From Liolophura sinensis (taxonomy: Eukaryota; Mollusca; Polyplacophora; Chitonida; Chitonidae), in the NCBI RefSeq assembly GCF_032854445.1, contig NC_088300.1, positions 67,742,984-67,806,983 of the forward strand: a stretch of 64,000 nucleotides of DNA, in the 5' to 3' direction. A program made the translations under genes and the position numbers. This document shows positions 47,440-57,070 of this stretch, one piece after another. Below the pieces are notes generated by a model. It did no database searches and was not told the origin of the DNA. It saw only the letters and a list, made by a program, of their open reading frames with translations. Position 1 is the first letter of the stretch. Each line of letters begins with the position of its first letter.

Positions 47440-47890
47440 ACATGTAAAATACAGAGACAAATGGTGTCAAAATACATTGATTTATTTATTTATTTATTTA
47501 TTTATTTGATTGGTGTTTTACGCAGTACTCAAGAATATTTCACTTATGCGACGGCAGCCAGCATTATGGTGGGAGGAAAACGGGCAGAGCCCCGGGGAAA
47601 CTCATGACCATCCGCAAGTTGCTGACAGACTTTCCCACGTACGGCCAGAGAGGAAGCCAGCATGAGTTGGACTTGAACTCACAGCAACCGCATTGGTGAT
47701 AGGCTCCTGGGGTCATGACGCTTTGCTAGTGTGTTAACCAACTGAGCCATGGAGGCCCCAAAATACATTGACAAATGGTGTCAAAATACATAGACAAATG
47801 GTGTCAAAATACAAGGACAAATGGGGTCAAAATGCAAGGACAAATGGGGTCAAAACAGAAGGGTAAACAGTGTCAAAAACTAGGACTGGA
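47440..47890. repeat. Minisatellite, 23-bp unit, interrupted by a SINE
   Basis: Units ACAAATGGTGTCAAAATACA (plus TAG/TTG) occur before the SINE (47457-47480) and five to six times after it (47760-47880). Removing the SINE and one duplication restores an even 23-bp register. Confidence 0.9.
47481..47759 (-). mobile_element. SINE family A, full length, 12-bp target-site duplication
   Basis: 279 bases; tail (TTTA)n of about 28 bases at left, GGCAGCCAGCATTATGGTGG, GTACGGCCAGAGAGGAAGCC, and head CAACTGAGCCATGGAGGCCC at right. AAAATACATTGA flanks it at 47469-47480 and 47760-47771; these bases are one edge of the 23-bp array unit. Confidence 0.95.
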
Positions 47891-48138
47891 TCAAAATGCT
47901 GCATCAATTTTGGGGGGTTGAATTGGTAATTTAACTTATCAGACAAATTAACTGTCAGATTTTTTTTATGAGTGGAGAATTGGCAAGTACCTGACTTCAA
48001 CTTGGCAAGATGTACATATACATGTAGGTATATATCTCCAATGCACCACCTGAATGCCCAGTACAAATACTGTCAATTATTGATTGTCAACAAGGCCAAA
48101 TGAGGCAGAAAGACTTTCCTATGGTAACAATATCATAC

Positions 48139-48219
48139 CTTCACAAGGAAGATTATTTTTAAAGTCGATTTTCTAAAAGACCTGGAGCAAAAAAGCAATA
48201 AAAAAACCCTAAAAGAAGA
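48139..48219 (+). repeat. Local duplication, copy 2 (about 80 bp)
   Basis: Matches 46917-46998 base for base over about 65 positions and differs only in the length of the A-run. Direct orientation, 1222 bases apart. Confidence 0.9.
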
Positions 48220-48869
48220 ATTATATAACTATTAATTTCCCTTTAATAAGATAGAAGTTTTTTCTTGAAGGCAAACAGAATTGATGCTGATAGGCTGACA
48301 GCAGAGATAGGGTTTCCTGGGTTAAACCTGCAGCCATGGTCATACTTGAATAAATGTACATATCTAAACTTCAGCTTTTTAGGCCAGGCAGAGCCTGGAC
48401 TTGCCTATCTCTCACACCAGCCAGTCAGAAACAACTCAGTATCCCTGTACTGAGTCATCACATACATCTATACAAGGTGTATAAAGCCTCACATATTTTC
48501 ATTTTTATTCACAATGGACACTACCTGAAAGTTTCAAAACCCTAAAAGCCATCATTTAACATGGATCATTGTCACCTAATGAGACACCTGTAAAGTGTAA
48601 GAAAAAATTTTTGTTTGTTGTGGCAGCTGTTGTGAATTGGCACTTAACACCTCTACCTCTGCCTTCTGGATCGTCTATAATTAGAATCATATCTCAGCAC
48701 ACAAAAGTAACAAAAGGCATTCAATACCTGCAAAAATATAACCTGTATTTCAAAACAAAACTGTGGAAACAGAGAAATTTTAAAAAATCCTTTGGTGTGG
48801 TATACTAAGGCTAAAAGCTGCATATTTTTTGATTTAATGGATTTTCCTGTTGGCATATTTTTTTGGATT

Positions 48870-49150
48870 TAATGGAATGCTGTTTACTTTAACAATGATT
48901 ACCAGTTGTATGGATGAAGCTGATTTTTTATTTATCTATTTGATTGGTGTTTAACGACGCACTCAAGAACATTTCACTTATACAAGGGTGGCCAGCATAG
49001 TGGTGGGAGGAAACCGGGCAGAGCCCGGGGGGAAACCTACGATCATCCTGCAGGTTGCTGCAAGACCTTGGATGAAACTGAAGTGCCTGGAGTAGACCAC
49101 CTACATTTGGCAAGTTACCTGTAATGACAAACTTTCTCAGGTATGACAAA
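48870..49150 (-). mobile_element. Family C repeat copy split by SINE A
   Basis: Left part ends TATGGATGAAGCTGA; right part continues AAGTGCCTGGAGTAGACCAC, ATTTGGCAAGTTACCTG. Together they match the family C order seen at 55300 and 59680 (GGATGGAGGAAACTGG, TGCCTGGGGTAAACTACC). Confidence 0.6.
48924..49068 (-). mobile_element. SINE family A, 5'-truncated, nested in family C
   Basis: Tail TTTTTTATTTATCTATTTGA, domain to CAGGTTGCTGCAAGACC. Flanked by TGGATGAAGCTGA (48911-48923) and TGGATGAAACTGA (49069-49081), a 13-bp duplication with one mismatch. Truncated at almost the same internal point as the copy at 13003-13148. Confidence 0.9.
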
Positions 49151-49419
49151 AACTATACAAGTACTGTAACAGTATTTTCAAGTACTATGTATATGTACGA
49201 TACCGTTATTGGCAATTAAACATACACCTCTCAAATTTTCTCACACATATACAGAGAAAAGTGTAGTTTGCAGACATTGTTTTCACAGACAATAAGGATA
49301 AATTTGAAAAGAAAAAGTACATTTCTGTCATGATCTCAACAGACAATTTACTTACTAATCTTAAAAAAAGGTTACCGGTACTATTGTTTCCAAAATTTAT
49401 AATTAACTTTTGTCAACAG

Positions 49420-49514
49420 GCACTATACAAGAATGAACCTCTTTTCACAATGCTGTTTCATAGATATATAGATTTACTTGCTGAGAATGGTTCACACACT
49501 GCAGCTATAGGCTT
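49420..49514 (+). CDS. Candidate internal exon, alpha-helical
   Basis: 95 bases between a good acceptor (ATTAACTTTTGTCAACAG) and a perfect donor (CTT|GTAAGT). Reads ALYKNEPLFTMLFHRYIDLL then AENGSHTAAIG, which looks like an amphipathic helical pair. The (Y)xxLLAxxGSxxxAA pattern resembles alpha-solenoid repeats such as those of SEC31-type coat proteins; that is a resemblance by eye only. If the donor is not used, the frame ends in TAA one codon later. No partner exon could be found, so it may be a stray or a decoy. Confidence 0.3.
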
Positions 49515-49714
49515 GTAAGTAAACAAGTTGTTAGCCAACTAATTCCTATCTACAATTTCTAGGTCACTCATACTGTTATTAGAGTAATAACTGCCTCAGG
49601 CCTAAATGGATTATCTGAACTCTAACCACAACAACACAACCACAACAAGGATCTACATGATGAATCGAACAGTTCTTCAGGCCCAGACCACATGCTGGCC
49701 TATAATCTGAGTGA

Positions 49715-49870
49715 CTGATTGATGAACTTTTGTTTTAACGTTCCATAATAATTCACTTGTATGATGGTGGTCGCATTTATTGGTGGAGAAGAGCAGATTA
49801 AACCACCACCTTTCAGCAGGTGAATGACAAACCTGCTGACATAAAACCCCAGTCAAACAAGTCAGAGCTT
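49715..49870 (-). mobile_element. Family C SINE-like repeat
   Basis: TTTTGTTTTAACGTTCCATA, CACTTGTATGATGGTGGTCG, TTTATTGGTGGAGAAG, ACCACCTTTCAGCAGGTGAA, then AACCTGCTGAC. The order matches copies at 55296 and 59680, with some wording shared with the SINE A central domain. Confidence 0.6.
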
Positions 49871-52617
49871 TATTCAAACACAATTACCGGTACACAGAGA
49901 TAAGAAACACGAGTGAAATATGATATAATATCATAATTATGTCATTCAAACTTTGGCCTGTTATATTGCAGAGCACACTTAAAGAAAGCCTTATTTTTTT
50001 CTGATATGAAATTAATTAAACTTCACCAAAATCTCTTAAATGACAGAATCCTCAAATTTGAACATCAATATAAGCATCAAATTTTAAAACAATATGGCAA
50101 GGTTTTCATAAAATTGGCTGAGAATCATTTCAACCCTGTGAGTTAAATTAGACATTGCTACTCTCTTTGTCATTTTTGAAGTTTCTTAAAAGTTCTTATT
50201 TGACAAAACACATTTTTTCCTCCTGAAGATCAAAACAAGAGAATAAAGCAACATAATTAGTTAAAACATGATGAACGTTTATAATTACCCCTTGTCTAAA
50301 GCTTAATATTATACTGAGGTTTTTTTTTTTGTAAATTGAAAAAGTTTAAAATTTTCCTCAGTCAATTAAGAAAAAAATAGGAGACCCTTAATTTGTCCCC
50401 AGAGCAATAATTATATATATATTTGATAAGAATTTTTAAGATATACATGTGTTTTCTTTATTGGAGGGAAATCTTCTTAAAATTGAAACTTTTCTTGAAT
50501 ATGACAAATACATGTAGCTACATTTTAAACTTTAAACCAGCAAAATTAACCACAAACCTTCTTTTTGATCATTTTACTGAATTATCATGCAGTCCCTTCA
50601 TGATCCTGATAACCCTCCCCCCTCCCTCAACACAGCCCCAATCCCCCCTCCCTCAACACAGCCTCAATCCCCCCTCCCCCAACACAGCCTCAATCCCTAC
50701 CTGAGCCTCACCTTCAATGGTGCTGCTATCACTAATCACAACACCCCTGTTAGAGACGCATGACCTGGTCAATAGACAAAGATAGCAGATCTATTCCTGC
50801 ATTTTCAGTGCTTCACTCAATACAGAGCTGTCAAAAACATTCCCTATCTGCTTCATAAGCTCCAGTAAAGTAATTTTTTTAAGCATACTGATAAAGCATT
50901 TTACCTGTGCGTCAATCAGTTTTCTTTATAGCCTGAAATCAAAATAAAATAAACTGAAAATGCCCGAAGACATTTCAATTTTTCACTGATATTTTTAGGT
51001 GGCCAAGCACTCTGTGCTGAGTCACATGTTGAAATTGTTTGGATTTTTATCATTTTTCTTTTGTTTTCTTGAAAAAAAGAAAACAGAAGATGTTGTCTGT
51101 TTTTGTAAATACTGTTACAATTTGTACATGCAGGTTGAATCTGTTGAATTGTCCATTGTCTATGTACAGTTAAATCGAGCTATTCGTTGTTATGTGTGTT
51201 AGCATCTGTTCATAAACAAATGTTTTTAAAAAAGCTTAATTTTTCCGATCTTGGCAAATAAGTTCAGCACATTACTTTCATAGTGTTTTCTTATTTGACA
51301 TTCAATTGGGCTTGATGCTTGGCCACTGGTGTTGCTGTAAGAAATGAAACAAGTTTAATTTATCTAAATTTTATTTTTACTGCTGATAATTTTTCTTACT
51401 AGCCAGGACATAATTCTTTTTAAAAGCCGCAAAAACTAAAACGAAAAAAAAAAAATGCATTGTAAGTTTTTGCACATTTACAATAAATTATAATAGTTCA
51501 AGACAATATAGTGAATGAATCAGTTATTGGGGATGTTACTTAATACATATCAAGGAAACATGCAGCCATTAAAACTGATCGAATTAGGGTAACCTGTTTT
51601 TATTGGCCTACCATGATGACTTGTGTTCTATACGCCTTTTCATTTTAAATCAAAAACAAACCTAATTTTGAAAAGTAGTAAACCAAAACGAAATCTGTGA
51701 CATCACAACACTTTGGTACAAAGCATTTCCAGATTTGATATACACTCACCACTTTCCACGCAACACAAGTTTTCTAAGACAACATAACCCAAAAGTCTGA
51801 CACCTGTGAGTTTCAAGGTGGAACCCTTTTATCAATAACAGTAGAAAAAGTCCAACTGTATCATGTGACCTGTCAAAAATGTTAAGCAACTACATTTTAT
51901 CATAATTGTGAACTTGAGAAGGAAATAGGTGTAATTTGTGCCTCTGGAACAAGGCGAGACGGTTGCATTTTTCACATCACATGGTACAGTTAGACACTTT
52001 TCACCTTTAACAACAAGAGATTTCCAACTCAAAACTTGACTACTGACAGATGAAATGTCTGTCCGATAAACACGTATGAATTAACCGTTATATACATGGT
52101 GCATATGGTAAGTGACCTAATAAACTTTATGTAATAATATCTTATTACATTTGTTGCTATAAATACAGTTTTTTGGTGAAAATTTATGTCATTTATAATT
52201 GTTCTAAACAGAATTCGCTCATCATAAAATAGAACACTGAACTAAAACAGCTTTGAATAGTACTTATATAAATATGTATATATATATAATGACCATTATA
52301 ATAGTGCTCATGTGAGCATACTCTCAGAGAAGCGTAAATCATTTCAATGATGAATTATATGTCACAAATGGTAGCTAGTTAACTATGTTAAATATACCAG
52401 TGGCTAAATAGTGACATTCAACTTCACCTACTAAAATGACCTGACTCTTGGTTTAACAACACTTTCAACAATGTCCTAACCAATGTTTTCTTGTAGCTGC
52501 CAATATATTCTTGGTTCTAACTCATTGCAATGCCATGCTGTTGAAACCATACAGACAGATAGTTTACAGACACCAGGCTCACAAGTACATGTATGTCCTG
52601 TCCTCTTACTCTATACA
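49871..52617. other. Unassigned AT-rich DNA
   Basis: No supported gene. Holds a short C-rich tandem repeat at 50617-50697 (unit about 30 bp, CCCTCAACACAGCC). The frame at 50999-51202 has a good acceptor (ATATTTTTAG) but a low-complexity body. Confidence 0.4.
50617..50697 (+). repeat. Short tandem repeat, about 30-bp unit
   Basis: Three copies of CCCCCTCCCTCAACACAGCC with CAAT spacers. Confidence 0.85.
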
Positions 52618-53150
52618 TGTAATGTATGTGTCAAGCCAGGAACTGTGTGTTAAACCAGGTAGTGCTGCCTCACTGTGGTGTCATGCCTATTACAGTATAG
52701 TATACTTAAGCCATCCCGGCCAGTACCCATCCTTTTCTAGCTCTTCTGCTGTATGTCAAGCCAGCAAATGCTGCCTCACTGCAACAGTATGCTGATGACA
52801 CCAGACTTAAAATACTAACACTAGGTTGACCAGTACCTGTCCTTTTCTAGCTCTTCTGCTGTGTCAAGCCAAAAAGTGCTACCTCACTGCAACGATAAGC
52901 TGATGGCACTAGACATAGCATACTGACACTGGGCTGAGGAATAGTTGTCCTTTTCTAGCTCTTCTGCTGTATGTCAAGCCAGAAAGTGTTGCCTTACTGC
53001 AACCATAAGCTGATGGCACCAGATGTAGTATACTTACACTGGGCTGACCAGAGCCAGGTCTGTCCTTTTTTACTGTGTATCAAGCCAGAAAGTGTCGCTG
53101 TTTAACTGCAATGCTATGCTGATGGCACCAGACCCACCAGTACCTGGCCA
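52618..53150. repeat. Tandem array, about 109-bp unit, made of SINE B-like sequence
   Basis: About five copies; unit landmarks are CCTTTTCTAGCTCTTCTGCT (at 52731, 52841, 52949), GTCAAGCCAGAAAGTGCTGC, CTCACTGCAACGATAAGCTG, ATGGCACCAGACATAG and ACTGACACTGGGCTGA. The last pieces match the body of family B SINEs (GACACCAGACATGACAC, TACTGACACCGGGCCGACCA), so the array seems to have grown from part of such an element. Confidence 0.85.
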
Positions 53151-55197
53151 AAAAGTTTTTTACAACTGGAAGTCTTTAGTATGTGTGTTGCTCAATGGGC
53201 AAACACTCTCTCTCTACCCCCACCATATCTATAAAAATGGCAGCTAGGTCATCTCACAATCCATAATTGCAGCAGAGTAACAACTGTATATCAGCTAATG
53301 TAAGGGACAAGGCTCAATCAAACAGTGGGTGAAGGCAATCAAAAGTTGTGGGCTCCTGGAGATGAAGGACCAGGCAGACCCCAAGCCTTCAACATGTTTC
53401 AGTGGTTGCTTTTTATTACTTGCATCAAGTATATTACAGGTGACTTTTATTACGTAAAGCATCATAGATTCTTTCTATTAAATAGTACATAACCAACTTT
53501 AACCGACTGGCTGGTCTTTGAAAACCGACACCTCCACTTTTCAGGTTTGTATTTGATTAGGAATATTAGCAGAAGCATTGACCACATAGAGGACTACAGT
53601 GAACATATGAGTACATACTGACAGTACCTGGCAGTGCAACTACATGTAATTAGTACAAGGACCATCCTGTGAGTATTAAACAACAAATATGTGTAAATTA
53701 TTCAAAGTATGCAATGAACAAAGGAAAAAAATCTGGAACCAGCAGTTATGGCAAATACAATGAGTACAACATCAGTGATTCTTATGTAGCAGAGGGGAAA
53801 AAAACAACAAGCCTTAAAAGACATGGCTGCAGCTAGCAGATGTAGGGTATGGAGCTAGATTGTGATGCTATCAACTTAAAGAAGTTAATGCATTTAAAAT
53901 GTACAGCTACTTCATTTATTTATTTAGTGATGCAAATGATGCAATATAAAGGAAGATTCAACCTTGCACGGTAAAACCAAGCTATTATGATCCACTCATG
54001 CATGCTTACAACATCAGAACAGAAGTGCAAACATTTTTATTATCAAGGTCAAATGTAGCCAACAATCAAGTGCCAGCTTTCAGTTTTGTAATATTCCAGT
54101 TATATGTCTCACAGATTTTGATGATCATCTTGCATAAAGTTCCTAACAGGCAACAGTTGCTTGACAAAAGGCAAATTGCTATCTGTAGGCCTGCAGATAT
54201 ACAGATGACCTGATACGTTCTCTGACTGAATTTATCTGATGCAGAATCAGATGTATAGCTCCGCAACCTGCAGACGCACCCAGCTTGCTTGCAACACTCT
54301 GCAGGGCATGAGGACAAGGTTACGGTAACCGCTGCAAATAAATATATGTATTTGTATTTAAAAAGTTAGCAAAAAAAAAAAAAACTGTTGAGATCAGGTT
54401 TCCAACGCAGCCGTGTAGACACTGATTGTTGTCAACACTTGTTGTGGCTGTACAGCTAAAGTTATTTACTTGCAGAAAGTCTAGCCAATTACACAACTCT
54501 AAAAGAGGTTGACATTTGATCTAAAGCATATTTAGTCTACACCAGAATCAACACTGAAATGGCAGGAAAGATAATTAATGCCTTCAACACAGGACGTGTA
54601 CATGTACACAAATTAGAAAAGTGGGGAGGGGGGTGATTTTCTTGTCACATGAGTACAAAGCTATGCATTGTAATCAGCTGGACAGAAAATGATCCTTGAC
54701 CGAATTCATAACAGGAGACTGTCTGAAGAGTTTCTCACAGATTTGTGAAACTGTACGGACGGGTAAGGAGAGAATTTGTATTGTGACCACCCACCCCCAC
54801 TCCCCCCCCCTCAACTCGTCCCTCTCTTTCTCCATTTCTTTATCCGTTATTTGCTCCCCAACAATAGAACATTCTTATTACCTGATCGGACTGCATGGTC
54901 ACTAAACATGTCAGCCTTAAGAGCTCAGCTAAACAAAGTCTGCCTGTAATCCCCGATTACAACTGCTGGACAATAACAGTGTGGTCAAGCAAAGGTCAAG
55001 TTGAGAAGTGACCTGGAATTCGGCCATGTAATTGGCTGCTGGATTAGGTGACTTCACCATTAACCTCTGCACCTTGTGGCATAATAACATATACCAAACT
55101 GCTTAAAACTAAATTATGGTAAAATGTCTGACCTTTGCACTCAAAACCAAAAGTAACATTATAGTGCATATAAATACTCATATTATTTATTTATTTA
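53151..55197. other. Unassigned DNA
   Basis: No supported gene. Frames at 53998-54317 and 54696-54905 lack motifs. A C-rich tract lies at 54788-54815. Confidence 0.4.
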
Positions 55198-55198
55198 G

Positions 55199-55285
55199 TC
55201 AGGTTTCTTTCCACCATAATGCTGGCTAACATTGTATAAGTGAAATATTCTTGTATATGGCGTAAAACACCCAAGAAATAAATAC
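55199..55285 (+). mobile_element. SINE family A, 3' fragment
   Basis: GTTTCTTTCCACCATAATGC, ATTGTATAAGTGAAATATTC, GGCGTAAAACACCCAAGAAA, TAAATA tail. 5'-truncated, diverged. Confidence 0.85.
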
Positions 55286-55295
55286 TTATTTATTT

Positions 55296-55405
55296 ATGTA
55301 TCTGATTGTAGTAAGACAGCCTTCTCAAGAGTTTTTCACTCATATGACGGCACTAGGTTTATGGATGGAGGAAACTGGTGCGCCTAACTGACAAACCTTC
55401 TGACT
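55296..55405 (-). mobile_element. Family C SINE-like repeat
   Basis: TCTCAAGAGTTTTTCACTCA, TATGACGGCACTAGGTTTAT, GGATGGAGGAAACTGGTGCG, CTGACAAACCTTCTGACTTC. Immediately followed by a SINE A copy. Confidence 0.65.
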
Positions 55406-55410
55406 TCAGC

Positions 55411-55656
55411 AGGGGTCTCTGTGGCCCACGGGGTTAGCACACCAGCACGCGCAATGACCCTCGCACCTATGCAGTCGGTGTGAGGTCAAGTCCAGCTCAT
55501 GCTGGTTCTTCTTCTTCCGTGGTACGTGGGAAGGTTTGCAACCTGTGGATAGTGGTGGGTTTCTCCCGGGCTCTGCTCGGTTTCCTCCAGCCTTATTGGT
55601 GGCAAATGAAATACTCTTGAGTATGGTGTAAAACACCAATCAAATAAAATAAATAA
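55411..55656 (+). mobile_element. SINE family A, full length, diverged
   Basis: Head GGGGTCTCTGTGGCCCACGG, box B-like GAGGTCAAGTCC, 3' end GAGTATGGTGTAAAACACCA and AATAAA tail. Flanks TTCTGACTTCA and TTCTTACTTCA form a probable 11-bp duplication with one mismatch; the left one lies in a family C copy. Confidence 0.88.
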
Positions 55657-55927
55657 ATTCTTACTTCATCATCTTTGCCTTTTCCTTAAGTCCAAGTTTA
55701 GGAAGACCCTTTATCCTAAACCCATAAATATTTCACATCTAAGTAATAAATAAAGAGATTCAGTAAGAATCTTTAACTATGTACTATATTATCTAGCTGT
55801 ACCGACGTATAAAATGGCTAAACAGGCAAACCATATATGCACGCCCATGGGAAAACACCACAAACCATATTTCCCACACTTATTATATGGGCAAATACTA
55901 TACATCATTACTCCATGCTTACTGCCC

Positions 55928-56222
55928 AGGTGGAGTCATATCAAAGACTTTAAAAATGGAACTTGCTGCAACCTCGTTGGGGCTCAGCACTGAGAGGTCT
56001 GAGCAAGGAAACGGGACTCAGATTGGTCCAGCGTCAGTATAATGTGACTGGGTGGGGTGTCCTGTCTTGAGTCTTCGACATGATCCTTCAGTGATGGCAG
56101 CACTTTGGTGACATGAACTCGCCCTGCCACAAGAAGACACAATATATGTACACAGACCTAATGACTCCTAGTCATCATATGACTGAAAAAGTGTTAAGTA
56201 TGGCATGAAACCCCAAGCATAC
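55928..56222 (+). mobile_element. SINE family B, head-truncated
   Basis: GGAGTCATATCAAAGACTTT, GGCTCAGCACTGAGAGGTCT, CAGTATAATGTGACTGGGTG, GTCTTCGACATGATCCTTCA, CATCATATGACTGAAAAAGT, AAGTATGGCATGAAACCCCA. Collinear with 59225-59560 throughout. Confidence 0.85.
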
Positions 56223-56404
56223 ATACATATACATATACACTGTACTGCAAATATGAAAACATTAAGTAGCATGAATTGTGGAATATATTGTACCAATATA
56301 TATCCTTAGTGTATTTCCTGTTCATCAATTCTGATTGACTTATCCACCTTATAGGGTTCACTTATTTAAGATGTTTTTTTGTGAATTTCTTCTTGTGCAC
56401 ACAT

Positions 56405-56472
56405 TAGAATGAATGAATGATTATGGCTTAACGCCACATCGGCAATATTTCAGCCACGTCGTGGTGAGACAC
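56405..56472 (-). mobile_element. 3' end of another SINE-like family
   Basis: GAATGAATGAATGATTATGG, CTTAACGCCACATCGGCAAT, ATTTCAGCCACGTCGTGG. Shares the (TGAA)n tail style and TTTCAGCCATATCG-type motif with family B but is a distinct sequence. Confidence 0.5.
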
Positions 56473-56551
56473 ACATTAGAAAATTCATACATACATGTAT
56501 GATGTAGACACATACCTTAGACAACATCACATTACTACATGTATCATGAAG

Positions 56552-56821
56552 TTATTTATTTATTTATTTGATTGGTGTTTTACGCCGTACTTAAGAATAT
56601 TTCACTTATATGATGGCGGCCAGCATTATGGTGGGAGGAAACCAGGCAGAGCCCAGGGGGAAACCCACGACCATCCGCAGGTTGCTGGCAGACCTTCCCA
56701 CTTACGGCCGGAGAGGAAGCCAGCATGAGCTGGACTTGAACTCACAGTGACCGCATTAGTGAAAGACTCCTGGGTTGTTGCTCTGTGCTAGCGCACTAAC
56801 CAACTGAGCCATGGAGGCCCG
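56552..56821 (-). mobile_element. SINE family A, full length, 16-bp target-site duplication
   Basis: Tail TTATTTATTTATTTATTTGA, domain, then head AACCAACTGAGCCATGGAGG at right; 270 bases. Flanks TACATGTATCATGAAG (56536-56551) and TACATGTATCATTAAG (56822-56837) differ at one position. Confidence 0.95.
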
Positions 56822-56919
56822 TACATGTATCATTAAGGCAAATACAATACACGGCATTACTCCATGTACATCACTGTGCAAGTAACACTTGTGGAAAAGT
56901 AACGTGGAATAACCACACC

Positions 56920-57070
56920 AGGGGCCTGTTGTTCAAGAGTGCATTAAACTTTAATTAGGCTTATATCTTAATACCAGTCTTATCCTAATACAAAGTAAAT
57001 GGCGCTTTAGTCTGGACTAAAGTTAATACAGGGCTTAAGTCTTAATACACTTTTGAACAACTTGGCCCAG
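56920..57070. mobile_element. MITE-like element with terminal inverted repeats
   Basis: Left end AGGGGCCTGTTGTTCAAGAG pairs with the reverse complement of the right end, CCTGGGCCAAGTTGTTCAAA, over about 25-30 bases. Inside is an alternation of TTAATAC motifs and the palindrome CTTTAGTCTGGACTAAAG. About 150 bases, non-coding. Confidence 0.7.
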
